NCBI RefSeq assembly: GCF_013624435.2
Contig: NZ_CP061768.1
Span: forward strand, 3,810,001 to 3,874,000
Reading direction: 5' to 3'
Source of the DNA: Nocardioides campestrisoli
GTDB lineage: Bacteria > Actinomycetota > Actinomycetes > Propionibacteriales > Nocardioidaceae
DNA length: 64,000 nt
The notes beneath the pieces were generated by a model. That model was not told the origin of the DNA and made no database searches. It was given only the letters and a program-made list of their open reading frames with translations. Below, piece by piece: positions 54,245 to 62,101 of the stretch. A program made the position numbers and the translations under genes. Numbering within the stretch: the first letter of the stretch is position 1; each line of letters begins with the position of its first letter.

Positions 54245-57200
54245 GTGAGCACCGCACTGCGCAACGGGCACAGACTCGACGAGCCGGAGATGCCCACGGG
54301 CCAGATCGTCCTGCAGCCCCCACCGTCCCTGCAGGACCACGAGGGCGCCTCCGGCGTCCTGATGAACGCCATCCCGATGCTGGGCAGCCTCGGCTCGATC
54401 GTGCTGGTGGCCACCATGGGCGGCGGCGGCGCCGGCCGCGGCCGCAGCTTCCTGGCCGCCGGCATGTTCCTCTTCGCCACCCTGGGCTTCATCGTCGTCC
54501 AGATCGACCGCCAGCGGAAGCAGCGCGCCCAGCAGGTGACCGGCTCGCGCACCGAGTACCTGCGCTACCTCTCCGGTGTGCGCAAGCTGGCCCGGGAGGC
54601 CGCCGCCCAGCAGCGGCGGGCCCTCACCTGGCGCCACCCCGACCCGAGCGCCCTGCCCTCGCTGGCCGAGGAGCGGACCCGGATCTGGGAGAACGGGACG
54701 GGCGACCCGCACTACCTGCACGTGCGCTACGGCCTCTGCGCCCAGCCGCTCTCCCTGGACCTCGTGCCGCCGGAGAGCGCGCCGATCGACCAGGTGGACC
54801 CGGCGGCCGCCTCGGCCCTGCACCGTCTCCTCGTGGTGCACCGCACCCAGCCCAACCTGCCCGCCTCGCTGGACCTGCGCGCCTTCGACCGCGTCGAGGT
54901 CTGCGGCCCCGAGGAGGAGTCGCGCTCGCTGGCTCGCGCGCTGATCTGCTCCGCCACCGCCTTCCACAACCCCGAGCAGCTGATCGTCGCGGTGCTGACC
55001 TCCGAGGCGAACCTGGCCCACTGGGACTGGGTCAAGTGGCTCCCGCACGCCCAGAGCGCGCGCGAGTCCGACGCCGTGGGACCCATGCGGATGGTGGGCA
55101 CCTCGCTCGACGACCTCGGCGCGCTGCTGCCGCCCGACCTCAGCGAGCGTCCGCGGTTCGGGGCCGACGAGCGCCCTGCCACCCCGCACATCCTGCTGGT
55201 GATCGACGGAGGCCACCTGCCGCCCGGCAACCACGTCGTCCCGCCGGACGGCCTGCACGGCGTCACCCTGCTCGACCTGCCCACCCGGTGGGACGAGCTG
55301 GAGGACTCCAGCCGGCTGCGCCTGCAGCTGACCGAGGCCCCCCAGCAGCAGGGGAAGTGCCCGGTGCTGGCGATCCGGCTGCGCGCGGAGCCGGTCAAGG
55401 CGCTGGTCGACCAGTGCGACCTGGCCACCGCGGAGGCGTTCGCCCGGCGGCTGGCGCCGTTGCACGTCGTCTCCTCCGGGACCACCGAGGCCAGCGCAGA
55501 CATCACCGGGCCGGCGGACTTCATGGAGCTGCTCGGCATGGGTGACGTGCACAGCTTCGACCCCACCGCGGCCTGGCGTCCGCGCCCGGCCCGCGACCGG
55601 CTCCGGGTGCCGATCGGCCTGGGCGACGGCGGCTCCCTGGTGCACATGGACATCAAGGAGTCCGCGCAGCAGGGCATGGGCCCGCACGGTCTGGTGATCG
55701 GCGCGACCGGCTCGGGCAAGTCGGAGTTCCTCCGCACCCTGGTCCTCGGCCTGGCGATGACCCACCCGCCCGAGCAGCTCAACATGGTGCTCGTCGACTT
55801 CAAGGGCGGCGCCACCTTCGCCGGCATGTCGCACATGCCGCACGTCTCCGCGGTCATCACCAACCTCTCCGAGGAGCTCACCCTCGTCGACCGCATGCAG
55901 GACGCGCTGTCCGGCGAGATGGTGCGGCGCCAGGAGCTGCTCCGGGCTGCGGGCAACTACGCCTCCATCCGCGACTACGAGAAGGCACGCGCCGCCGGGG
56001 AGGACCTCGCCCCGCTGCCGTCGCTGTTCATCTGCGTCGACGAGTTCTCCGAGATGCTCACCGCCAAGCCGGAGTTCATCGACCTGTTCGTGGCCATCGG
56101 CCGGCTCGGTCGATCCATGGGCATCCACCTGCTGCTGGCCTCGCAGCGGCTCGAGGAGGGCCGGCTCCGCGGCCTGGAGTCGCACCTGTCCTACCGGGTC
56201 GGTCTGCGCACCTTCTCCGCCGGCGAGTCGCGCACGGTGCTGGGGGTGCCGGACGCCTACGAGCTGCCGGCCGTCCCCGGTCTGGGCTACCTCAAGCCGG
56301 ACCAGTCCACCCTGCTGCGGTTCAAGGCGGCGTACGTCTCCGGTCCCCCGCCCGGCCGCAGCCGGGTGATCCGCGACGAGGGCGGCATGGTGCGCGGCAT
56401 CCTGCCGTTCTCCATCGCCGAGGTGCAGACCCTCGAGCCCGAGCCCGAGGCCCAGGAGGAGGCGCCCGCGGCCAAGCAGCAGGGCGAAGCCCCCTCGATG
56501 CTCGACGTCGCGGTCTCCCGGATGGTCGGGCACGGCTCGCCCGCCCACCAGGTGTGGCTGCCGCCGCTCGACGTGCCGGACACGCTGGACGAGCTGATGC
56601 CGGACCTGGTCGAGGACCCGCAGCTGGGCCTGGTCTCGCCGCACTGGCGAGCCGCCAAGGGCCTGATCGTCCCGCTGGGCACGATCGACCGCCCGCGGGA
56701 GCAGCGTCGCGACACGCTCACCCTGAACCTGGCCGGCGCCGCCGGGCACGTCGCCGTCGTCGGCGGCCCGCGCACCGGCAAGAGCACCCTGCTCCGCTCC
56801 ATCGTGACCAGCCTGTCGCTGACCACCACCCCGCTGGAGTCGCAGTTCTTCGTCATGGACTTCGGCGGCGGCACCTTCGCCCCGCTGGCCCGCCTGCCGC
56901 ACGTCTCCGGTGTCGGCACCCGGGCCGAGCCCGACGTCGTCCGCCGGATCATGGCGGAGGTCAGCGGCATCGTCGACCGCCGCGAGAGCTACTTCCGCGA
57001 GCAGGGCATCGACTCTATCGAGACCTACCGCACCCGGCGCGCCCAGGGCACGGCCGACGACGGGTACGGCGACGTCTACCTGGTGATCGACGGCTGGGGC
57101 ACGCTGCGCGCGGAGTTCGACGACCTGGAGATGGAGATCCAGCAGCTCGCCGGCCGCGGTCTCACCTTCGGCCTGCACCTGGTCACCGCGTCCGCCCGCT

Positions 57201-58237
57201 GGGCGGACTTCCGGGCCGCGATGCGCGACATCCTCGGCTCCCGCCTCGAGCTGCGCCTCGGTGACCCGCTCGACTCCGAGATCGACCGCAAGGTCGCGGC
57301 GCTGGTCCCCGTGGGCCGCCCGGGCCGCGGCCTGGTGCCGGGCAAGCTGCACTTCCTCGCCACCCTCCCGCGGATCGACGGGCGGGCCGAGGCCGACACC
57401 CTCGGCGCGGGCGTCGACGACCTGGTCGCGCGCTCCATCGCGGCCTGGCGGGGCCCCACGGGCCCCAAGCTGCGTCTGCTCCCCGAGCACATCACCCTGG
57501 AGTCGATCCGGGACGAGGCGAAGCGGCGCGACCAGCTCGGCCGCGAGCTCATCCTCGGCATCAACGAGAAGGAGCTGGCCCCGGCCACCCTCGACCCGGA
57601 GGCCGAGCCGCACCTGCTGGTCTTCGGCGACGGCCAGTCGGGCAAGAGCGCCCTGCTGCGCAACTACGTCCAGGAGATCATGCGCACCCGGACCCCGGCC
57701 GAGGCCCAGATCGTGGTCGTCGACTTCCGTCGTGCCCTCCTCGGCGAGGTCCCCGAGGAGTACCTGCTCAACTACCTGACCAGCGCGACCCAGGCCGCTC
57801 CGGCGCTCCAGGACCTGGCCGCGTACCTGCAGAACCGTCTACCCGGCCCGGACGTGACGCCCGAGCAGCTGCGGACCCGCACCTGGTGGACGGGTGCCGA
57901 GGTCTTCGTGGTGATCGACGACTACGACCTGGTCGCCACCTCGCAGAGCTCGCCCGCGCAGGTGCTGCAGCCGTTGATGGCCCAGGCCCGGGACGTCGGC
58001 CTGCACGTGGTGGTCGCACGCCGGGCCGGCGGCGCCTCCCGGGCGCTCTACGACCCGATCATCCAGTCGATGCGCGACCTGGCGATGCCCGGCATCATGC
58101 TCTCGGGTCCCCGCGACGAGGGCGTGCTGATCGGCAACGTGCGGCCTCAGCAGGCGGAGCCGGGCCGGGCCCGCCTGGTCACCCGCGACCGGGGCACCGA
58201 GGTCGTCCAGCTGGCGTGGACGGACCCGGTGATGTAG
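54245..58237 (+). CDS. eccC: EccC, type VII secretion motor ATPase (EccCa-EccCb fused)
   Basis: Large FtsK/SpoIIIE-type ATPase of 1330 residues, the motor and substrate receptor of ESX. Seen: cytoplasmic N-terminus, two membrane helices (about residues 42-85), a domain-of-unknown-function segment, then three ATPase domains with Walker A motifs GATGSGKSEFL (~residue 485), GGPRTGKSTLL (~840) and GDGQSGKSALL (~1128). Domain 1 has Walker B FICVDEFSEM. Single-chain EccC is the usual form outside ESX-1. GTG at 54245 follows GGAGGGGG; no other start fits the family N-terminus. Confidence 0.96.
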   Translation: MSTALRNGHRLDEPEMPTGQIVLQPPPSLQDHEGASGVLMNAIPMLGSLGSIVLVATMGGGGAGRGRSFLAAGMFLFATLGFIVVQIDRQRKQRAQQVTGSRTEYLRYLSGVRKLAREAAAQQRRALTWRHPDPSALPSLAEERTRIWENGTGDPHYLHVRYGLCAQPLSLDLVPPESAPIDQVDPAAASALHRLLVVHRTQPNLPASLDLRAFDRVEVCGPEEESRSLARALICSATAFHNPEQLIVAVLTSEANLAHWDWVKWLPHAQSARESDAVGPMRMVGTSLDDLGALLPPDLSERPRFGADERPATPHILLVIDGGHLPPGNHVVPPDGLHGVTLLDLPTRWDELEDSSRLRLQLTEAPQQQGKCPVLAIRLRAEPVKALVDQCDLATAEAFARRLAPLHVVSSGTTEASADITGPADFMELLGMGDVHSFDPTAAWRPRPARDRLRVPIGLGDGGSLVHMDIKESAQQGMGPHGLVIGATGSGKSEFLRTLVLGLAMTHPPEQLNMVLVDFKGGATFAGMSHMPHVSAVITNLSEELTLVDRMQDALSGEMVRRQELLRAAGNYASIRDYEKARAAGEDLAPLPSLFICVDEFSEMLTAKPEFIDLFVAIGRLGRSMGIHLLLASQRLEEGRLRGLESHLSYRVGLRTFSAGESRTVLGVPDAYELPAVPGLGYLKPDQSTLLRFKAAYVSGPPPGRSRVIRDEGGMVRGILPFSIAEVQTLEPEPEAQEEAPAAKQQGEAPSMLDVAVSRMVGHGSPAHQVWLPPLDVPDTLDELMPDLVEDPQLGLVSPHWRAAKGLIVPLGTIDRPREQRRDTLTLNLAGAAGHVAVVGGPRTGKSTLLRSIVTSLSLTTTPLESQFFVMDFGGGTFAPLARLPHVSGVGTRAEPDVVRRIMAEVSGIVDRRESYFREQGIDSIETYRTRRAQGTADDGYGDVYLVIDGWGTLRAEFDDLEMEIQQLAGRGLTFGLHLVTASARWADFRAAMRDILGSRLELRLGDPLDSEIDRKVAALVPVGRPGRGLVPGKLHFLATLPRIDGRAEADTLGAGVDDLVARSIAAWRGPTGPKLRLLPEHITLESIRDEAKRRDQLGRELILGINEKELAPATLDPEAEPHLLVFGDGQSGKSALLRNYVQEIMRTRTPAEAQIVVVDFRRALLGEVPEEYLLNYLTSATQAAPALQDLAAYLQNRLPGPDVTPEQLRTRTWWTGAEVFVVIDDYDLVATSQSSPAQVLQPLMAQARDVGLHVVVARRAGGASRALYDPIIQSMRDLAMPGIMLSGPRDEGVLIGNVRPQQAEPGRARLVTRDRGTEVVQLAWTDPVM

Positions 58238-58281
58238 CCGGTGGGCGGTCGCTTCCTGGACCGCCCGCCAGGTGGCGTCGT

Positions 58282-58287
58282 TATAGT
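58282..58287 (+). promoter_or_regulatory. -10-like hexamer for the gene at 58294
   Basis: TATAGT ends 6 nt before the GTG at 58294, one of the best -10 matches in the window. It gives the downstream genes a promoter of their own apart from eccC. Confidence 0.5.
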
Positions 58288-58293
58288 CGCGAC

Positions 58294-58596
58294 GTGATCT
58301 TCAAGCGTGTGGGCGACGGCAGGCCCTACCCCGAGCACGGGCTCTCCTCCCGTGACTGGGCTGCCATCCCCCCGAGCCAGGTCCGGCTGGACCAGCTGGT
58401 CACCACCAAGGACACGCTCCACCTGGTCGCGCTGCTCGACGAGGACTCCACGTTCTTCGGAGACCTGTTCGCCCACGTCGTGTCCTGGGAGGGCGATCTG
58501 TACCTCGAGGACGGCCTGCACCGGGCCCTGCGCGCAGCCCTGCACCAGCGCAACGTGCTGCACGCCCGGGTGCACGAGATGACGAGCACCGGATGA
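58294..58596 (+). CDS. Conserved small actinobacterial protein (annotated VapB-like)
   Basis: A 100-residue soluble protein. Seen: IFKRVGDGRPYPEHGLSSRD, QVRLDQLVTTKDTLHLVALL, DSTFFGDLFAHVV and LYLEDGLHRALRAALHQRNV. From memory, close homologues in streptomycetes are labelled 'VapB family antitoxin', but no ribbon-helix-helix or AbrB motif is clear and no toxin gene follows. The stop overlaps the LytR_C gene (ATGA), so both are translated together. Function unknown; the antitoxin label should be treated with caution. Confidence 0.7.
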   Translation: MIFKRVGDGRPYPEHGLSSRDWAAIPPSQVRLDQLVTTKDTLHLVALLDEDSTFFGDLFAHVVSWEGDLYLEDGLHRALRAALHQRNVLHARVHEMTSTG

Positions 58597-59111
58597 CCGC
58601 CCGGATCCGCTCCGCCCTGACCCTGACCGCGCTGGTGGTGCTGCTGCTCGGCTCGGTGATGTGGGGCTGGAGCTCGCTCACCCGGCCGCTGCCGCAGTCG
58701 GTGGAGGTGCCGGTGTGCACCGACACCTCGGTCTCCAAGGGCACCCTGGTCAGCCCCGACATGGTCGCGGTGAGCGTCTACAACGCCAGCAAGCGCAACG
58801 GCCTGGCCTCCAAGACGCTGAGCCTGCTGGTCACGCGGGGGTTCGTGCCCGCCGACACGGGGAACGCCCCGGAGGGCACCTCGGTCAAGGGCGTGCAGAT
58901 CTGGGCCAAGAACAAGAACAACCCCGCGGTCCAGCTGGTCGGCTCGCACTTCCGCAACGCGCGGGTCGTCGAGGGCCCCGACCTCGGTCCCGGCGTGGTG
59001 GTGGTGGTCGGCGACGGCTTCACGAGCCTGCGCGGGGCGAAGAAGTCCCCGGAGACGGTCGGGGTCGAGTCCAACGCCACGATCTGCATGGCCCCCGAGC
59101 AGATCTCCTGA
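58593..59111 (+). CDS. LytR C-terminal-domain membrane protein
   Basis: A 172-residue protein: one N-terminal membrane helix (LTLTALVVLLLGSVMWGWSS), then an outward LytR_C domain (VSVYNASKRNGLASKTLSLL, GFVPADTGNAPEG, RVVEGPDLGPGVVVVVGDGF). This domain occurs at the end of LytR-CpsA-Psr enzymes that attach polymers to peptidoglycan, but the catalytic LCP part is absent here, so it may bind the wall or an LCP enzyme. Paired with the upstream small gene. Confidence 0.82.
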   Translation: MTARIRSALTLTALVVLLLGSVMWGWSSLTRPLPQSVEVPVCTDTSVSKGTLVSPDMVAVSVYNASKRNGLASKTLSLLVTRGFVPADTGNAPEGTSVKGVQIWAKNKNNPAVQLVGSHFRNARVVEGPDLGPGVVVVVGDGFTSLRGAKKSPETVGVESNATICMAPEQIS

Positions 59112-59260
59112 TCACCGGTCTCCCGGTCCCCGGTCGCCTGGTCCCCGGGCCGACGGTGGCTCCTGGCAGGGTGGCTCCTGCCATGACTCCTGCAATGATG
59201 TGCCCGGTGTTTGCCCCCCTCGGATCGGGGTAATCCTCGGTGAGCACGGAAAGGGGTCCG

Positions 59261-59692
59261 ATGTACGGCGAGACGGCAGCCATGCGCCGGCGCGTGGGAC
59301 AGCTGCGCGAGCAGGCCGTGGAGCTCCGCCAGACCGCCGACCGCCTGGTCGCCCAGGCCGAGAGCGTGCCGTGGCGCGGCCGTGCGGCCGAGGCGATGCG
59401 GCTGAGGATCAAGGAGCGGGCCGCCCACCTGCGCGAGGCCGCCGGCCTGCACGAGAACGCCGCGGAGTCGCTCAGCCGGCACGTGCACGAGGTGGACCAC
59501 CGCCAGGACTCGATCGTCGTGATCGAGCGCAAGGTCGCCTCGCTGGTCGCCGACGCCCAGAGCCGGGTCGAGACCCTGGAGGCCGCCCGACCCGGTGCTG
59601 AGCCGGAGCCCGAGGACGCCGTCCTGGTCGCCTTCGTGCCGCCGCCCAGCGGGCACAAGGACTGGCTCGACGTCGAGCTTCCGGGGCTGTGA
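59261..59692 (+). CDS. WXG-like coiled-coil protein of the ESX locus
   Basis: A 143-residue helical protein. Seen: two long helices around a WRG turn (AESVPWRGRAAEAMRLRIKE), with heptad-like Leu/Ala/Arg patterns (RRRVGQLREQAVELRQTADRL), then an acidic linker and short C-terminus ending DWLDVELPGL. It looks like a longer WXG100-type substrate or chaperone. Start ATG at 59261 follows AAGGGGT; an upstream GTG at 59240 is possible. First of three genes forming the right end of the ESX locus. The 149-base gap upstream has only a short imperfect repeat of GGTGGCTCCTG. Confidence 0.65.
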   Translation: MYGETAAMRRRVGQLREQAVELRQTADRLVAQAESVPWRGRAAEAMRLRIKERAAHLREAAGLHENAAESLSRHVHEVDHRQDSIVVIERKVASLVADAQSRVETLEAARPGAEPEPEDAVLVAFVPPPSGHKDWLDVELPGL

Positions 59693-59776
59693 CCCGACGA
59701 TGACCCCACGCCCACCCGCGGCCGTGCGAGCACGCCGTACGACCCCGCACCTCGGACCCCCTGGAGGGACCACGAC

Positions 59777-60706
59777 ATGGTGACCGTCGACCTGACCGCA
59801 CCGCCGCCCGCCCCGACTCCCCTGGTCCTGGAGGGCCTGCCCCGCAGGATCGCGGTCACCCTGCCCGAGCTGAGGCTGCTCGCGACGGCCGCCGGCGGCG
59901 CGCCGCTGCCCTTCGACGAGCCCACCTCGGCGGCGACGCACGCCCTCGACGCGCGCCTCGGCACGAGCACCGCCTCCACCGAGGACGCCGCCTACGCCGC
60001 GGCCCTGGCCGCCCTGCACGACCCGGCCGAGACGCTGTCGCGGCGAGGGCTGCTGGGCCCCGGCGGTGCCGAGCCGGGCGTCCTGGGCGCGGTCGGCCTG
60101 CTGGCCACCCCCGAGCTCGCGCTGGAGATCGACCTCTCCGCCGGCGGCACCCGGGTCAAGTCCTGGCACCGGGAGGCGGGCGGTGCCGTGGCCACGCTGG
60201 GCACCGTCGACGGGGTGGTCTTCGAGCTCTCCTGGTTCGCCGCCGACCAGTGGGCCTCCGAGCTGGCCCGGGTGCCGGTGCCCCCGGAGGACCTGCGGCT
60301 CCAGGACTCCGCGGTCCCGGAGCTCCTCTCCGTGCCGTACACGCTGGTCGACGCGGTCGGCGAGGCGGTCAAGGCCAGGCGCACCGACCTCGTCCCGGTG
60401 CTGGTGGCCCAGCGCAGCGGCGCGGTCAAGGGGGCCGACGACGTCCCGCTGGACGACGCCACCGCGGCCACCGCCCTGGCGGCGCTGCACGGCGAGGCGC
60501 AGGGCCGGCTGCGCGTCCTGGCGGCCCGGGTCGGCGTCGACCGGACGACGCCCGTCGGCGTGGTCTCCTGGACCCTGCTCGCCGACGGCTGGCACGCCCT
60601 GCTTCCCCGGCACACCGACCAGGAGCCCCGGCTGGAGCTGCGCCGGGTCGCCCCGGACGAGCTCGCCACCACGCTGGCGCCGGTGCTCGCGGAGGTGAGC
60701 GCATGA
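59777..60706 (+). CDS. EspG-like ESX secretion-associated protein
   Basis: A 309-residue cytosolic protein resembling EspG, the chaperone that binds PE-PPE substrates in mycobacteria. Seen: an initial LVLEGLPRRIAVTLPELRLL; mixed alpha/beta core with strand runs such as GTRVKSWHREAGGAVATLG and DGVVFELSWFAADQWASEL; and a final sheet region VSWTLLADGWHALLPRH. No PE/PPE genes are in the window, so if it is EspG its client differs. The ATG follows GGAGGGA. It overlaps the next gene by ATGA. Assignment is moderate. Confidence 0.55.
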   Translation: MVTVDLTAPPPAPTPLVLEGLPRRIAVTLPELRLLATAAGGAPLPFDEPTSAATHALDARLGTSTASTEDAAYAAALAALHDPAETLSRRGLLGPGGAEPGVLGAVGLLATPELALEIDLSAGGTRVKSWHREAGGAVATLGTVDGVVFELSWFAADQWASELARVPVPPEDLRLQDSAVPELLSVPYTLVDAVGEAVKARRTDLVPVLVAQRSGAVKGADDVPLDDATAATALAALHGEAQGRLRVLAARVGVDRTTPVGVVSWTLLADGWHALLPRHTDQEPRLELRRVAPDELATTLAPVLAEVSA

Positions 60707-62070
60707 ACGAGATGCGCGACCAGATCCCGCACGTGGACGGCGCGGCGCAGGCCCCGGCGCTGGAGCACGGCAACGACGCGGCGGTCAACGCCGACAAGTA
60801 CCACCAGATGCTGGCGCTGGCCGACCTCTTCGACTCCTCCGGGGACGACCTGCGCACCCGGGCCCGCCTCGGCGCCGCCATCCTGGCCGACGAGGACGTC
60901 GCCGCCTCCGCCCCGCTCTCGCCAGCCACCTTCGCCGAGGCCGAGGAGGAGATCCGGGCCGCGACGACCGGCAAGCACGGGCTGCTGACCCGCTCCGTCG
61001 AGCTCGACGCCGACGCCCTGGTGGTGCGTGCCACCGTGCTGACCTACCGGTGGATCGACGAGCTGCAGCTGGCGGCGTACCAGACGCTGGGCTCGATCGC
61101 CGGACGCGCCATCGGCTACCTGGCGCCCGAGGTCGCGCTCGGCGGGGCGATCGTCTCCGCCGGCCTGATCGAGACCGACGCGCTGGACCGCGAAGGGGTT
61201 GCGGCGTACCTGAGCCACCTGGCCGAGAGCAACCCCGAGCTGATGGAGCACGTGCAGGGCGGCGGCGGCCTCCTGGACGGGCTGCAGATGCGCTCGATGC
61301 TCACCGCGGCCGCGCTCACCGGGGAGCGGGGCACCCTCGCCGCCCGCGGCGGCCTGCGCGCCCTGGGCGTGCAGCCCTTCGCCTCCGACGCCGCCTCGGC
61401 GCTGCGGGACTCCGTGGGCGCCTGGGTGACCGAGACGCAGCGCGACGAGCCGCACGACGCCGAGGTGACCCCCCTGGGCGAGGGGAGCCCTCCGTCGAGC
61501 ATCACCGACCTCATGCGCGCCCTCGTGGCCGTCGACGCCGCCGTGATGGTCCAGGAGGTCGGCGAGAGCCGCTTCATCGCCTATCTGGACGGACCCCGCG
61601 GTGGCGCCGGCCCCGGCAGCGGGGTGCGGCTGGTCAGCGGAGACCACTCCATGTACGCCCGCCAGGTGGTCAAGGCGATCGAGCGGGCCGTCGCCCACTC
61701 CGAGGACCCCCGGGTGCTGCTCGTCGGCACGGGTCAGGGCGGCACGACCGCCGCCGAGATCGCCGCGCAGGGCCGGTCCACCAAGTTCGTGATCGACCAG
61801 GTGATCGCGGTCAAGGCACCGGCGGCCCAGGTGCCGGTGGTGCCGCCCACCTGCCGGGTGCTCTCCCTGGAGGACCGCTCGGACCCGGTCGCGCTGCTCG
61901 GCACCCTGGTCAACCAGGGGGTGGAGAACCGGCTGACCGTGGTCCTGGACTGCACCGGCACCGAGGACGAGCCGGCAGTGGTGGTGGCCGGACGAGCCGC
62001 GGACGCCGCCACCCACCCCGACCTGGTGGCCGAGGTGACCCGGATCCGCGAGCTGGGCTTCCTCGCCTGA
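60703..62070 (+). CDS. ESX-locus hydrolase-like protein lacking the nucleophile serine
   Basis: A 455-residue protein without an assigned family. Seen: residues ~1-265 are helical and acidic (AAVNADKYHQMLALADLFDSS, ELQLAAYQTLGSIAGRAIG); residues ~270-455 look like an alpha/beta-hydrolase core: strand RVLLVGTGQGGTTAAEIAA, where the elbow GxSxG reads GTGQG with Gly in place of Ser; then a strand with RVLSLEDRSDPVALLG, the pattern around the catalytic Asp in actinobacterial lipases; then LTVVLDCTG. No clear catalytic His. Probably a pseudo-enzyme with a binding role. Translationally coupled to the EspG-like gene. Confidence 0.6.
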   Translation: MNEMRDQIPHVDGAAQAPALEHGNDAAVNADKYHQMLALADLFDSSGDDLRTRARLGAAILADEDVAASAPLSPATFAEAEEEIRAATTGKHGLLTRSVELDADALVVRATVLTYRWIDELQLAAYQTLGSIAGRAIGYLAPEVALGGAIVSAGLIETDALDREGVAAYLSHLAESNPELMEHVQGGGGLLDGLQMRSMLTAAALTGERGTLAARGGLRALGVQPFASDAASALRDSVGAWVTETQRDEPHDAEVTPLGEGSPPSSITDLMRALVAVDAAVMVQEVGESRFIAYLDGPRGGAGPGSGVRLVSGDHSMYARQVVKAIERAVAHSEDPRVLLVGTGQGGTTAAEIAAQGRSTKFVIDQVIAVKAPAAQVPVVPPTCRVLSLEDRSDPVALLGTLVNQGVENRLTVVLDCTGTEDEPAVVVAGRAADAATHPDLVAEVTRIRELGFLA

Positions 62071-62101
62071 CCCGCCGACCGCGCCGGCGCGCGGGCGGCG
62101 C

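Noticed and set aside
54152-57613. Minus-strand frame opposite eccC
   Set aside because: Antisense to the three conserved ATPase domains; low-complexity composition.
58294-58596. Toxin-antitoxin locus
   Set aside because: No PIN-domain or other toxin gene beside the VapB-labelled gene; next gene is a LytR_C membrane protein.
59156-59184. GGTGGCTCCTG imperfect repeat as a regulatory element
   Set aside because: Only two short copies in a GC-rich gap; could be chance.
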